The translations under genes and the position numbers were made by a program. Below, piece by piece: positions 32,973-46,662 of a DNA stretch of 64,000 bases. The notes under the pieces are model-generated. The model did no database searches. It saw only the letters and a program-made list of their open reading frames with translations, and was not told where the DNA came from. Location: NCBI GenBank assembly GCA_048013815.1, contig CM106585.1, forward strand, positions 1,612,001 through 1,676,000, written 5' to 3'. The stretch comes from Setoptus koraiensis (taxonomy: Eukaryota > Arthropoda). The stretch's first letter is position 1, and each line of letters starts with the position of its first letter.

Positions 32973-35900
32973 GCTAATAACTGACTAACTAACAACTGAC
33001 TGGCTGAGACTTGTTTCGGTGGTTGGTTTGGCTGTCGTAACTCACGACTCGTAAGTATTGATGAAAATTAGTTAGTTTGCTGGCGAGCGTAAGTGCATCA
33101 ATGTGTGGCTTGCAGAGCAGAGAATTCAATTTGTTTGTTGTTGAGTTATGCAAGCAACTGCCAATAATTATGTTATAAGTAATAGTTATAGAGAGCAGCC
33201 TGTCCATTGTTATTGTTTTATTATTATTGGGGCCAGTGTGAGACTAACAAAAACACTGCGCTAGACGCTAGATGCTTGATGGTGGCAAATTGCTAGTTAA
33301 TGGTTAAGTTTGTTATTATTTTCAAGTGACTTGAAAGCGATGCATCGGCAGCAACCACTGTATAACTACTGCATGACTACTGTACTGTATGACATGCATG
33401 CTAGGCACGATATGCACAATCAATATCAATGGGGCCCCACTTCTCATGACCTCTAAACGTTGCGACTTTGCGCGAGATTTGCGCTCACATTCGTCGGTGT
33501 TAGCTTAAACTTGAGAAACACTCGCTAAAAAACAGCATTGTGCTGCAGACAGGCTCACAATCGTTGCAATTATTGTAGGGACAACCGACAACAACAACAA
33601 CAGCAACAACAACGGCAACAACAGCAACAACAACGGCAACAACAGCGACAAAGTAGGCCATTTTTTATTGTTTGGTATTGCGTAACACAGTGTTAAACAG
33701 TGTAACGTTTCGCTGAGTTTCGCTACGTTTCATTTCGTTTCGTTCTTTGTCGCGTTTCATCTCGTTTCGTTTCATTTCATTTTGTTTATTCGCAGCTCGA
33801 CGTGCTCGTTTCTGGCCGATTCTAATCGGCTCACTTGGGTTCGCTCATTCGCTCTTTGTGTTACGTCTCGCTACGTTTCATTTCTTTTCGTTTGGTTTCT
33901 TCTGGTTTCCTTTGGTTCGTTCGGTGTCGTTCGGTGTCGTTCGGTGTCGTTCGGTTCGTTCGGTTCGTTCGGTTCTCTTGGTTTTTGGTTAGCCTCGGTG
34001 GTCGTACCGCCAATTGTGCGTTTTAAATTTGCACGTCGCTCGCACTTGAGGCCCCAAGTTGCCGGCTCACGAGTTTGTTGTGCCAGTGCCACACGCCACG
34101 CACCACAATACATGACACACACGCTTGTCACGGTTAGCTTGTTGAGCCTGTTTTGGCGCGAGCATCTGCTCGCAGCAAAATCTAAAATAGGTAATGGGCC
34201 AAAAGAGGCCGAAACGGGCTCACACGCACCGAAAGGGCCCGACAGAGGCCGTGCGAAAAGAAACAATCGCGCCCCGCTAACAAGTGCGATTACGCCTAAC
34301 GATGCCCATCAGTGGCCAATGTCCGGCACGGAGGGGCCCCAATAATGGCTGTGTCACCCGCACACACTCACTTTGGCATGCATCAGGGCCGTTTCGCCTT
34401 TTTTATGCTCAAACGTTTTTTTTTTTTCAAATATTTTCAATTCATCGCAAATCAGTGATTGCGCGCGCAGTGAGAGCGCGACATTGGCAAAATTTCGCCA
34501 TTAACTATTAATTTCTGCTCGCCGCATAGCCCGCTGCTTACAGGCGGCCCGTGTGGCGCCCCTACAAGTGCAACGCAATGCGCCGTCAAGCAATTACGCG
34601 CACACCGGGTTCGCTGCATGCTCGCGGGGCCCCATTCACAATAACGGCCAGCGCGATGTGAAATAATGGGCCCCAAAATGGCAACAATAAGTGGTCGTTG
34701 GATTGACTGAGATTTGCTTTCGATCAGTCGATCGACTACTTTTTTGTAATAGCCGTAATAGTTGTAATTGCAGTTGCAGTATTGGCATTTTTTTCGCGCC
34801 GACCACTCGAGTGCCAGCGCGGCAAGCTAGCACCAATTCGGTTGTTATGCGACACGCACACGCACACACACACACACACAACAATGAAGCAGCCAAAAAT
34901 GCACCAAAGAGGGCGACACACGCACTCTCACGACGACAACGACGACGATGGCGTCGACGGCGACGAAACAATGGCAACGCACACACACACACACACACAA
35001 AAATGACACAACAAACGTGGGCGTGGCTCCGCTCTGTCCGACAGAGTGTGTCGAAGCCGGTGAACGGTGTTGTCGGCGCCAACCGCACCAGCAAACAACG
35101 ACAACAACTACAACAACAACAACAGCAACAACAACAACCAACAACAACAAACAACGGCGACGAGCAACGGCGACGAGTGCCAGCTCGCTGAGATTGTTTA
35201 TTGTGTATTATATAAATGTGGGGCCCGGTTTGTTGCGTAATGGGGCCCAGTTGATGCCGCTCACACATAAACATTGGTGTCGTGTTTGCGTTTGCATCAG
35301 TTCAATCAGTTCAGTTCAGTTCAGTTCAGTTCAGTGTGTGCGTGTGTGTGTCTGTCCGTATTTGTAGTATGTTTGTGGGGGAGAGGGGGCGCGTTCGCCA
35401 GAGGAGGCATTGGAAAAACGGGGGCTCCTTTAGCCTCGAGGATCGCACTTTTGCCAGTTGCAGAGGGCGCGCACCTATCGACAGTCATGTGCGAATTGTT
35501 GCCGTTATTGTTTGCCACTGTGGCGCTGTTGTTGCTGCTGTTGCTGTTGTTGCTGCTGTTGCCGTTGTTGTGGTGCCGTGGTTGTTGCCGTTGTTGCTGT
35601 TGATGCTGCTTTTGATGGTGCCGTTGTTGCTGCTGTTGTTGCTGTTGTGGTGCTGATGTTGTTGCCGTGATGGGTGCATGACAAGAGAATCTGTTAGTCG
35701 CTAGACAGACGGCGCCAGTTTGCAATGTGTGCGTTTTGTTGTTGTCGTGCCGCTGTTGTCGCTGTCGTCGCTGTTGTCGCTGTTGAACCGAGAAACGCAA
35801 ATAAACAAGAGCCAGTCAGGTGCAATCTTAACAATGCCAACGCTTCCTCTTTCGACTCTTTGGCCCGCTTCAACGCCACTGACCAGACCGGTGGTGAAAG

Positions 35901-36417
35901 CGTGCGCGTCATTGAGCTCCCTCTATCTCTCTGGTGGCACAAACACATAAACACAAACGCAACCAATAAATCGCTTGGCGAGCCGGCCGAGTCACATGAG
36001 ACGAGCGACTATTTTTAAGTCGCCTCATGTGTATCAGTCCAATTAAATTGGCGCCTAGTTATTTAGACGACAAATGGGCTGAGCGCCGGCAAGACACTTT
36101 GGCGCGTGACACTGTGCGCGGCGCATGCATGATAACGCGCACAACGGCTCGTTATTGAGGCTGGGCGCACAGGCACGCTAAAGTTTGGTGGCTCAAGTTT
36201 GGTGGCTCAAGTTTTGTGGCTCAAATTTAGTGTCAGTACAGCATGATTGTTGTGTGCCGGCACGTTGTGCCGATTTGCGCCAATTGGGCACAACATGCAG
36301 TCAATGTGCCAGCGTGCTATATGGTATGCGCCGGTGGCCAGCGACAATTATCATAATGTAAGTTGCCAGTTGCCAGCTCTGTGCAACTGCAAATTAAGTA
36401 GTTAGCTTACAGAGCCG

Positions 36418-36442
36418 AGCGCACGGGTTGAGCCCGTGCGCT
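36418..36442. repeat. perfect 10-bp GC-rich hairpin
   Basis: Arms agcgcacggg and cccgtgcgct around a 5-nt loop (ttgag). Confidence 0.8.
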
Positions 36443-37232
36443 AATAGCGAGCATTATAGCGGGCGCGGGGGCCAAAAGTGGCGAGTGTGCAGTGTCGCAT
36501 ATGATATAGTGATGGGCCCATAATGGTCACAATATGCGTCACATAGCGCCCACTCATTCGGAATACGCATTTCGATTGGATCGCGCCGGGTATCGCGTTG
36601 GGTATCGCGCTGGCATATCGCACACACACCGTGTGAGGCACACGGCGGACAGAGTGCAACAATGACGTAACTATTGCAATTTGGCTGGTCGCCTGCTGGT
36701 AATTTAGTGCAACCATTTTAGAGCAGCCAACAGCGAGTGAGCGCTATCAACTGGCGACAGTGAGCTAGCAGAAATTAATATTACGCTCACATTAGCCAGT
36801 TAACACGCCATGAATAATTAGGGCCGGCATGTGAAATGAATGGATTAGCGAGCGACAGAGGGCGAGAGCAAAAGTCAGCAATCAATTGGGTGATAAACAA
36901 TGGCACGTTTCGGCGTGCCAAGCTGGCTGCCAGGCTGGCTGGCTGGTGCAGTCTCATTTGCATCGCCATGGTTCGCTTGTTTGTTGTCCGCTGTTCGCCA
37001 TTTGTTGTTATTTGTTGTTTGTTATTCGTATTTATTTGTGCGCTAATTGCGTGCGCCCGTCAACAATGCGCCGGGCCGTCGCTTGCCGCTGTCTCGCTGC
37101 CGAGCGACAGCCAACAGCGAGCTTGCCAAAGTCAGCTGACATTGGCAGTGAATTGACATTGCGAACCTATTGCGACTTGCGACCAGTTGCCAGTAACTTG
37201 AGTGAGTTGGTAGACAGCGGTTCGCGTTGTGG

Positions 37233-37295
37233 CACGACACAACACCAACACGATACAACACCAACACGACACAACACCAACACGATACAACACCG
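37233..37295. repeat. 16-bp minisatellite, 4 copies
   Basis: Alternating copies of cacgacacaacaccaa and cacgatacaacaccaa. The regular alternation suggests a 32-bp dimer was duplicated. Confidence 0.88.
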
Positions 37296-37808
37296 TTTGT
37301 CTAGACGCCGTGAGCCAGTGTTGCCGACAGTGAGTAGTTAGCGCAAGTGGCCGCTGCTGGTCGCCAGTTGGCGCTGTTGCCAATTTATTAATTCGCGATT
37401 GACCGGAAAAACTTTGTAATTGCAGCCTGCCTACTGAAGGGCCTAATACTGCCACAGTGACAGCAACAGTGGACACCAGCAGCAGATACATTTGCCTGTC
37501 ATCACTGGCCCCATTTCCGCATTGCTCAATCTGCGACTCAAATTGTGACTCGTGCAGCGTGACTCGTCAGTGCGAGGCGACAAGAAGCCGTTGCCTAGCG
37601 ACCACATCTCGCCGTTCAAGCTGACCGCTCACTGTTGACTAGGCCCCAAACAAGTCGGCCACACAAACACACACGGCAAGGCGACAGCTAATTTGGAGCT
37701 CGCTAATTGGCCGCCGAGTAGCCAGCAATGGGCCCAGGTGAGCGAGAGTTACTTTTTACAGTTGGCCGCTTGCTTGTTTGTTGAATGAACCCGTGCATGG
37801 GGGCCTAC

Positions 37809-37906
37809 AGCGAGGGGCCAACAGCGAGGGGCCAACAACGAGGGGCCAACTGCGAGGGGCCAACAACGAGGGGCCAACTGCGAGGGGCCAACAACGAGGG
37901 GCCAAC
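37809..37906. repeat. 14-bp minisatellite (agcgaggggccaac)n, 7 copies
   Basis: Seven units share gaggggccaac. The first bases vary between ag, aa and tg, and two types alternate in the second half. Confidence 0.93.
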
Positions 37907-39122
37907 GGCGACCTGTGTAGCTTGTCACGGTCCAATGTGCACACACTTGTTTGCACTCCAAGGCCGGCTAGCTTGCTGACACACGCACGCTGACCGGCTA
38001 AATGGCTAACTAACTCGCTGGCTGGCTGGCTGATTGAATTCTTTTATCAGCGCTTGTTGCGCAGACACACACCATTGATAATCAACTGTGTTGGGCCCGC
38101 TCCTCTAGGCTTGTTATCTCCCTTGTTTGGGCCCCTTATCTATTGTTTAGCTTGCTGCTGAGGCGCCGCTGCTGACGACGCACATACCAGCAGTCAGCAA
38201 TTGCATCGTCGTCGGGCCCCATCGGCCCGACAAAAACAAGCTGCACAACAAAGAACAGGAACAGGGCAAAATATTTAAATTTTGTTGCCTATTGAGTGGT
38301 GTCATCGAGCAACAGAATAGCTCAATTGTGGCCTTGGAGCATCCAAGTTGGAGCCACAATTGAAGTATCCACAAGCCATCACTTGCCGTTATATATACGG
38401 ATATGTATGTGGTTCTGTATGCAGTTTATCTGGTGTTGTTATTGTGATATTGTTGTTGTGATATTGTTATCACGGTTGTAAATTGTAGTTAAAGAATTGA
38501 ACGCGCGGGGGCGCCTCAACGGAGCCAGTGCGCGCTTGGTGTTGTTGCTGTTTGCTTCTTTTTGTGTGAAATTTTTTGTGCCGAAATGAAGCTCGAAATT
38601 GATTTGCTGCTTATGTCAGCAGCTTATTATGGTGTGTCGACTCGATAACACGAAATTGAACCGTTATAGCCCCCTAACGAGCGTCCGGTGAACTATGGGT
38701 GGTTGGTTGTAAGTGCAGCCGGTTGAGCTGGCGAGATGGCGACAGTGGCGCACACAATCAGTTGGTTAGATTGGTTAGAAGGAGAGTAGTTAAATGAAAC
38801 AAATAGCACGTCAGGCGACACAAGCAAAGAGCCGAGTCAGCACGTCGTATAAATAAATAAAATATATCGAGGTAGACAGCGCGAGTGGCGACTCGAGACT
38901 CGCGACTTGCCACTTGCCACTTGCATTTGTAGCACGTCAGCGGCTGGTGGCCACCAACAAATCGCAAATAGTCTTGTCGTTGCGTTACGTAAGCGCCATA
39001 GATCAGCGGATCGAGCATTGTTGTCAGTTGTTGTTATATAACTAACTAGACACATTGTCATGGTAACAACACACAAGCGCGCGATCTCAATGACAAACGG
39101 CGCCACCAACTTGCCAAACTGA

Positions 39123-39151
39123 CGACTAGTTGTGGTGCGTGCCACTAGTGG
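39123..39151. repeat. nested palindrome (cruciform candidate)
   Basis: Arms cgactagttg (39123-39132) and caactagtcg (39142-39151) flank a region that itself reads as the palindrome tgccactagtggca. Confidence 0.65.
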
Positions 39152-40030
39152 CAACTAGTCGCAACTGTTATACTGTCAGTCGAGCTGTTGGTGCGTGGCG
39201 AGTCGCGCCGGGCGCCGGACGCTTGGGGGCGACACCGGCTTGAAACAAAGAGATTCGAATGGGCAGAGCAGGTTGCCACTGCTGGCTTTGTTGCGTCACC
39301 ACAGTGTCGACTGGTAATGTGTGCCGCCAAATTTGACGCCTTTATTTATATTAGCCCGTGGCGCGGCAGTGGCTTCTTTTTGTTATAGGCGTCACTATCA
39401 ATTAGCTGGCTAAACTGGCGCCCACTAATAGCGCCACTGCCATTATTGTGTCGCCCACCAGCGCCACCAGCGACAACAACCGACCGCACGGACCGGATTG
39501 GCTCACCTGTCGGGCTCACCTATCGGGCTCACCCATTGGGCTCACCTAGTGGGCTCACCTGTGCTTTTGGTGTACTGTGCTAATACACACACACACACAC
39601 ACTGGCCGCCACCACTTAGCCACTTGTTTGTCAGCCACCCAGCTAACTGACAAATAAGCCAACCGGTAAGCTGACATGGCACCTAGCCTAGGTGACCTAG
39701 GCGAGCTTGCGACCCACGGTCGTCGTGAGCCGGCCGGAGCCGAGCTTAGGTAAGCCAGCTTGACAACTGGCAGGCCAACTGGCAAGGGACAGAATAAAGA
39801 TTAGGCGCGTGATTAAATGTAAGCAGCAGTAGCGACTGGCGGCCAGAGTTTGTGTTTCTTTAAATAGCTGCAGCAAGTCAATCTGGGCGCTCCGGCGCTC
39901 CAAACAGCGCTGTTCGTGTTTGCAGCATTGACCGCTAGATTGACAGCCAGATTGGATGGGGGCGCGCGCAAATCAACGGCAAGCCTGCTGGCCATTGTGA
40001 GCGGGCGCCATATTCAATTTCAATGGCCAA

Positions 40031-40110
40031 CTACCGACTACCAACTACCAACTACCAACTACCAACTACCAACTACCAACTACCAACTACCAACTACCAA
40101 CTAGCAACTA
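40031..40110. repeat. 7-bp minisatellite (ctaccaa)n
   Basis: About ten copies of a 7-bp unit (accaact in another register), with variant copies at both ends. Confidence 0.92.
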
Positions 40111-40509
40111 CCGACTGCCAACTGCCAACTCGACACCTGTTCTGTCGTTGTACAGTGTTGTGTTTCCACGTATTCAGTGCGTTGGCTGTTGAGCTGTCGA
40201 GCTAGCCAACGAATTGGTCGATGTGGGAATGTGTGCAAGTAAATGGGCGAATAAAGTTAAACTAAACGGACTAACCTTTTGCACTCGCTCGTGATGCTCG
40301 TGCCAAGATTGATGGATTCAAGCGAAGCCGTTTGTTTGTTCACTGTCAACTGCACTGGCCGCTGGCCTCTCTCTCTGGCCGGAATTAGCGCAATAGCCGC
40401 TCAACTGACCAATTGCTGCTGGCTTGCGCTGTTGGGCTAACACTACGGGCTCACTGGTCAGACACTGGCCAGGCCTAAGTGGCCCACTACTGGTGAGCCA
40501 CTAGTGAGC

Positions 40510-40534
40510 GTGTGTGTGTGTGTGTGTGTGTGTG
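40510..40534. repeat. (GT)n microsatellite
   Basis: About twelve GT dinucleotides. Confidence 0.9.
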
Positions 40535-40603
40535 CCAGTGTGTGACTTGCATTAATAATGACGCAATTTTTCGCCAAAAGCCTAATTCACCGCCAGTCGG
40601 CGA

Positions 40604-40718
40604 TCTAACCCACTGGCCTGTCTAACCAACTGGCCGGGCCTAACCGACTGGCCGGGCCTAACCGACTGGCCGGGCCTAACCAACTGGTCGGCCTAACTCA
40701 CTGGCGGGCCTAACTGGC
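40604..40718. repeat. 18-bp minisatellite (cctaaccgactggccggg)n, about 6 copies
   Basis: The central copies are identical and the outer ones vary, for example cctaaccaactggtcgg and cctaactcactggcggg. Confidence 0.88.
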
Positions 40719-41406
40719 CAAGAGGGCAGCCGATGTTGGCCGCAGCATCAACTGGCCAGTTTCATTTGTCAGAGATTTGTGTCTTTGTGTGTTGTGTGTA
40801 TCTGACTTGAGGCGAGAGCCATCGTTTGCCATTTGTCGTCACTTTGGGCACCCTTGCTGCCGGTCGGCACGAATAAGCGGCGAACTTGGTTGCCTGATTT
40901 TGGTGCTCGCTTGTTGTTGTTGTTGTTGTTGCTGCTGTTGATGTTGTTGCTGCTGTTGATGTTGTTGTTGTTGTTGTCGGTGGTGGTGGTGCGGCTGTCG
41001 CCTTGGTTGTTGCGCAATTTATCTAGATAGACAGCGACTGGCAAAGGCAAGGGACTAGCCTAGCAAACAGACAGACCAAAAGCAAACAAACGCACAGGCA
41101 CACAAAGAGGCCAAAACAGATAATGAGCTGCTCTGGGGTCCCCTATGACATGGCTGCGTGTCTCACTTGTCTGCTTGTTTGTGTCTGGCTGGCTCGTCTT
41201 GCCAAAGTCACACAAAACAGACTCTTATCGCATTACATCTCATCGCACTTGCCCATTGCCAGAGACGGTCGCCATTCGATCGCCACTCTTCGCCCATCAA
41301 ATAAGCCGCCGGGCACCTCCCCCCTGCCCCCTGAGATGGCCGGGTCCCGCCGACACTGTTTTGCGCCGCCGAGGTTGCTGAGGACGTTGCGTCGGATGTC
41401 GCGCTT

Positions 41407-41475
41407 GATGTTGCGTCAGAGCTTGTGTTGGATGTTGCGTCAGAGCTTGTGTTGGATGTTGCGTCAGAGGTTGCG
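41407..41475. repeat. 24-bp minisatellite, about 3 copies
   Basis: The unit begins gatgttgcgtcagagcttg and is followed by tgttg. It is preceded by shorter, more diverged copies from about 41384. Confidence 0.85.
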
Positions 41476-42222
41476 CTGACAATTGTGAATGTTGCATGCT
41501 GGATGCAGCCAAATGGGCCAAATGACACTGCTGTACAAGTAATTGGAGACAACACCGCTGCTGCGGCAGTGGCGCTAGGTGCTGCTTGTGAGCGACACAC
41601 ATAAATGCTTGCACAAGTGTAACTGCATGTAAACTAACACCAACCAAAAAGACGACTGCTGGCAAAAAGTGTCATGACAAGTGCTCACGGTCTCGATAGT
41701 GAATACAATGTATAATACAATATCTATTCATTGCAGTGGGCGCCCTCTAGTCGCTTATCGTTGAGCCATTGCGCATTGGACTAAGTCCAGTGGACGAGTT
41801 GTGTCCAGGCGAAGTCGACTAGTTGACCGGTCCAGCTGACCAGTCCAGTTGACCAGTGATAACGGTCAATGTGTGCGCGCGCCGCCTTTGCGACACCCGG
41901 CCAAGCAAACAGACGGACAGACAAACGGAGTGAGACAAACGCAGTCAGACAGAGTGACTTTTGATTGGTGTGCTCGCATAAATAGACTCACTTAATTGTT
42001 GTAATTGGGTCACACACACGCACACACACACACACGCACACGATGCGCAAACAGCACGAGTTGACGCGTTCGTGCGATATGATTTTGCAGCCAATAACAG
42101 GCAGCGACACACACTGGTCATGACAGATTCACAGTCAATTTAAACAAATATCTTGTGTGTGTATTCACAATGGCACAATCTGCGTACGAGCTAGTCGACT
42201 AGCCGACTAGTCGAGGTTACCA

Positions 42223-42311
42223 CGTCATGGCGTTATGACGTTATGACGTTATTGCGCTATTACGCTGTTACGCTATTGCGCTATTACGTTATTACGTTAT
42301 TACGTTATTAG
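42223..42311. repeat. 9-bp minisatellite (cgttattac)n
   Basis: About nine variable units such as cgttatgac, cgctattac and cgttattac. The array ends just before the hairpin at 42331. Confidence 0.85.
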
Positions 42312-42330
42312 GTCGCCGGGATACTGGGCG

Positions 42331-42381
42331 CTCACTTGATCACGTAATAATACTCACGCTGCCATTACGTGATCAAGTGAG
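42331..42381. repeat. perfect 18-bp hairpin
   Basis: Left arm ctcacttgatcacgtaat (42331-42348), 15-nt loop, right arm attacgtgatcaagtgag (42364-42381). All 18 pairs match. It follows directly after the cgttattac array. Confidence 0.9.
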
Positions 42382-45062
42382 TAAGTGAGCGGCTGAACAA
42401 ATGAGCAAGTGCAAGCAAGTGCGAGCAAGTGCGAGCAACGTTAGAGAGTGAATAAAGAGTGAGTAGAGGCTGCAGAGTGAAGAGTGGAGTGGGCACACGA
42501 CAGCAAATTGGGACCAAAATCAATTTCATCGAGCTCGTCGATGCTAGCGCCGGATTTTGATTTTTCATTTTGGTTTTCATTTTCAGTTTTACAACATGCA
42601 CTGCAGCCAGCCAGCCAGCCAGCAAGTGAGACAAATTAGATAGACAACGCACTTATTTCGCATGTCAGCATATTGAGTGAGCATTTTGAGAATATGTTTT
42701 TGACAACTGTTCCGATAACAACCACCGATCCCATCCGACTGATCTCATCTGACACACACACTCACGCAAACTGATCTCATCCGACACACACCTACAAGTT
42801 GTGGGCCACTTGTAAGCAGCCGACACTCACCCAGTTTGGCACTCAGCTGATTCGGCTGGCTGACTTGTGAGAGGCTCTCGTGATGCGACATGCACGTGTA
42901 ATGGTAAATTGATATACACGTACAACGTTGGGTCAGTTGACACAACTGTTTACTTTCGGCTTCCAATCGGCCTCCATTCGGCTTCGATCCGGCTTCGATT
43001 GAGCCTCGATTGAGCTTCAACTGAGCTATAATTCAGATATAATTCAGCCATAACCGACAGCAGCAGCAGCAGCAACAACAACAACCACTCTTGTTGACGC
43101 CAAATGTTAGTTCGACAGGGTCTGTTGGTGTTAGTGTCTTGCCAACGCTAGCTTGTGCGCTGTGGCGCACATAATTGGAGATTGTTGTCGGTTTGTTGTT
43201 GTTGGGTGTCGATGATGATTGCTGGCGAGCTCGCTGATGATTGGCTGTGTAGCACAATTTGTTGCCGATGAGCTTGTTGTGCTCAGCGGCTACTACTGGT
43301 GTCGCGCATACGTTTGCAGTGAGGATGCTGCTTGTTGCAATGGTTGATTAAAATTGTAAATCGATTCTCATAATGAGACTCTCATTTGATCGAATTGGCC
43401 AGTTGGACAGTTGGCCAGTGCGCCAATCACAACAAACGGGTTAGTTTCAAGATTTGTCCGCAGTGCGCACCAAGCAAACAAGCTCAGCGACAACAACGAG
43501 CGACAACAACGAGCGACAAACTGGATGAACCGACGGGCGATTGGGCGCCCCAACTGACAGCTCTCGTTGGCTCTGCAGGCTCAAGCAACAAGGATGAATG
43601 AATTTGTTTTTAGCATTATCTGGCAATAACATGCAGACAGTAGCTGACAATAATAACAATTCAGTCACTGTCATAATGTTAGTAACATTGTAAGCAAACT
43701 GACTGATGATGATAAACGCAGCTACACAACAGCCGACACAAGAGAAAACGGCGAGCTTGCTGTGAATGCGGCGGCGACGGCGCCACACTGATGGCTAATG
43801 CAAATTATATTGAGCTGTTACATGTGACACTGGCGTGCATATAGTTCAGTTATCAGGCTTCACGCGATTAGCTTGCCACACGAGCCACACGAGCCACACT
43901 GGCCACACACACTGGCTACAAAAGCTAATCACTGGCATCAATCTACAATTAGCCATTGTTAAGACACCTAAGTATTGCGTAATGTGTGTGTGTGCCGCCA
44001 CAAGCGCGCTCGTTAGTCGCTCTTTGTTTTGCCAGTTTTTGTTTCTGTGTGTCGCGCTGGCAGCACAACAACAAAAACAACAACAACAACAACAACAACA
44101 GCAGCATCACTGGCAAACTGTGGCAACTGCAAAATGATGCCAATTGCATTGTTGTGTGTGTGTGTGTGTTTCGGAGCGACGAGAAGTGACGAGAAAATGC
44201 CAGCCATACAACGACAAACAAGCGAGAGCAATGAGCCCGGCTGGCACCCGATGGCTGATTATGCAATTAGAGAGGAAGTTGCGAGCAAATTGCGGATTGC
44301 AAATTGCAAACTGTGAACTGTAAACTGCCAATCGCAATTGAATGAGTGAGATTACTCTCACTTTCACTCTGTTACAGTGTGTGTGCTCAATGAAGCTTGA
44401 GTGTTTGACTAGTTGGCAAGCTTGTTGCTGTCCGGCTACAGCCGCCACTTGTGCCCAATGCGCCAATGCGCCAATGCAAGCTCGGCTTGCCACTAGCCTT
44501 GCCACTAGCCTTGCATCGTGCATACTAATAAGCGCCAAATTGATAAGCGCCGGTATGCTGTGCTCGTATTACGTTACTCATAGCCCAGGGCTATGGGCAA
44601 CTGTCTAACCTAACTGTCTAACCAGAGCTCGTTTGCTATTTCTAGTTTATTTCTGGTCTAGACTCACAAACCTCATGAGTGAGTACAGTTCGGCTCAGTA
44701 CAAGTTGGCACGAGTCAGTATGAGTGGCACAAGTGGGCTCCCATAGGTGGCCCAATTGATCAGCGGTCAGCTAGACAACAATTGATTTGTTGTCGTGACA
44801 AACATGAATGGTGGGCACAATTTAACAATTTTAGAGGGCGCTCAGTGGATTTCACTCATTTAGCCGCGCGCTCACCTATAGCTAATAATAGTAACGTGTG
44901 GGCATTGCACGCGCTCACACTGGCTTTTGGTTGGCCGTTAGTGGCCGTTATTTGAGCCACTTGTAGTGGCATTAGCGTTGTAATTTGATGTGTGTGTGTC
45001 CGCATGACATAAACACAGACTTGAATTGCTTGCTCGATGGCATAACAACAACCGCAGCAGCA

Positions 45063-45064
45063 GC

Positions 45065-45111
<47 letters not shown>

Positions 45112-45112
45112 C
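45063..45112. repeat. (CAA)n microsatellite
   Basis: About sixteen nearly uninterrupted CAA triplets, preceded by CAG triplets. Confidence 0.93.
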
Positions 45113-46662
45113 TGGGCCGTTTCAAATTCGCGTCCCGGTGACGGTGTCAATTATTCAAATCAACCACAATTGGTCCATTGAATGGCGGCTTAAATAACAA
45201 GTGCACATCGCTGCTAGTGACGGTTAACTGGTGAACAAGTGTCAAAGTATTGAGCTGTTGTTGTCACTTGCTCTGCCAGCATCAAAATGGAATTTGTTTA
45301 CATTTACATGTATTTTTTAATCATTAAGTGACAGTGACGCCTAATTAGTCTGCACATAGGCCGGCTCTAATCACGTGCTGGCCCAAGAGATAAGTGATTG
45401 GCGTGATTAGTGCCCATGATGCAGGCGCACTGGCCCAGAATATTTGTGCTATACCTTTGTTAGGTGTGCCCAAATTCAGTTAATAGCTGACAAACAGTTA
45501 ATAGCTGGCAAATTTGAGTAAACATTGTTAGCGAGACTAATGGCTACACATAGAGCGGCATGCGGATAACGTAGAACGTGACCTCCGATGGTCGAGTCCG
45601 CCAGTCGCTGGCTTATATACGAGCCGTCACGAGTAGTGATGATTAGTGAGTGTCCAGTTTCTTGCACTTATTTGCTGCCAGTATCATTTTTGAGCCGCTC
45701 ACTCGTATTATACGAGTCGTGTAACCCCAAACGTTATGGCTCATACGGTGCGATATAACGAGGTCAATTGTAGCGTCTCGTTGTGTTATGTTGCTCGTTG
45801 TTTGTTGTTTGGTTGTTGTTGCTGATGCCAATTAATAATCAACAATAAGCTCGTGCTTGCTTATGTCAATTGTTGGTTTAGACAGGCCAGCGCGATGGCG
45901 ACCAAAGTCAACAAGAGGCTCACAAGTCGCCAGTTGCCGAAAGAATTCATATGTCATATGTCTCTCGTGTTGTGGGTCGCTCTTGTTGTGAGTCGGTTCA
46001 ATCACATTGCAATCACATCAGCGCCGGTATTTCCGTAAAATATCGATCTATCGATTTTATAGCCATTTGCATATCTATCGGTTACGTAAGTGTCGAAACG
46101 AACGATTGACGCTGCGCTTGCACTTTCACTGGAGGTGCATGTTGACCGCACTAATTGCACCGCTCATCAGTGCAAACATCAGTGGCTCATCAGTGGCCAA
46201 GTAAGAGCACTACCAATGCAACCAATGCAACCAATGCAACCAATGCAACCAATTGCAACAGCCAATGCTGATCAATGTTTGTTATGATTGGTATCATCAC
46301 ATACATTTGTGTGTGCCGGCCGGACAAGGGCCCAATTATAGAATGAGTGATGCAACAACAAAAACAACCTCAAACAACAACAATTGAATGCTAGTTAAAA
46401 CACTAGTTCAACATTGAGCAATCGTCACATAACATTTGTTCGTGTACATTTGTCCCTCATAGCTGAGCGCTATCTCGCCGCAAAGCCCCTCGCCCAACGA
46501 GCCAACGAGCCAACGAGCCAACGAGCCAATGAGTCCAATGAGCCCAGTCAGCCTAATCAGCGATCGTCCAACGAAACATACTGAATTTGATGGCCAGAGA
46601 TCTGGCCAGGTCAGCATTGTGGTATATGTGTGCATTATAGGGCAAGTTGGTTGGTCGGTGCA

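Larger units (their letters stand above)
32973..42330. other. intron 1 segment without genes
   Basis: No gene is visible. It includes CAA/CGG triplets at 33582-33650, a gtttcattt family at 33714-33785, a gtcgttcggt family at 33918-33976, CA runs near 34857-34880 and 34979-34999, CAA triplets at 35100-35150, ttcag repeats at 35300-35336, TTG/CTG triplets at 35525-35665, a 10-bp hairpin at 36418-36442, palindromes at 39123-39151, ggctcacctgtcg copies at 39499-39562, a (GT)n run at 40510-40534 and TTG triplets at 40911-40980. Confidence 0.7.

Noticed and set aside
33782-34345. A 187-codon open frame on the plus strand
   Set aside because: It starts in the tttcgttc/gtcgttcggt repeat family and has no recognisable domain. 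It lies within the receptor intron, and an antisense frame is open as well.
34636-35274. A 212-codon open frame on the minus strand
   Set aside because: The translation is Cys/Val/Arg-rich and comes from TTG and CA repeats in this interval, the overlapping frames are equally open, and no family resemblance is seen.
35321-35800. A 159-codon minus-strand frame rich in Gln, Asn, Thr and His
   Set aside because: It is produced by TTG/CTG triplets at 35525-35665 and has no family match.
37749-37993. Repetitive peptides (GANNEGPT or LAPRCWP types) that could be read as a repeat protein
   Set aside because: The 14-bp unit is not a multiple of three, so each frame cycles through the array. Both strands are open, which is the mark of a minisatellite rather than a gene.
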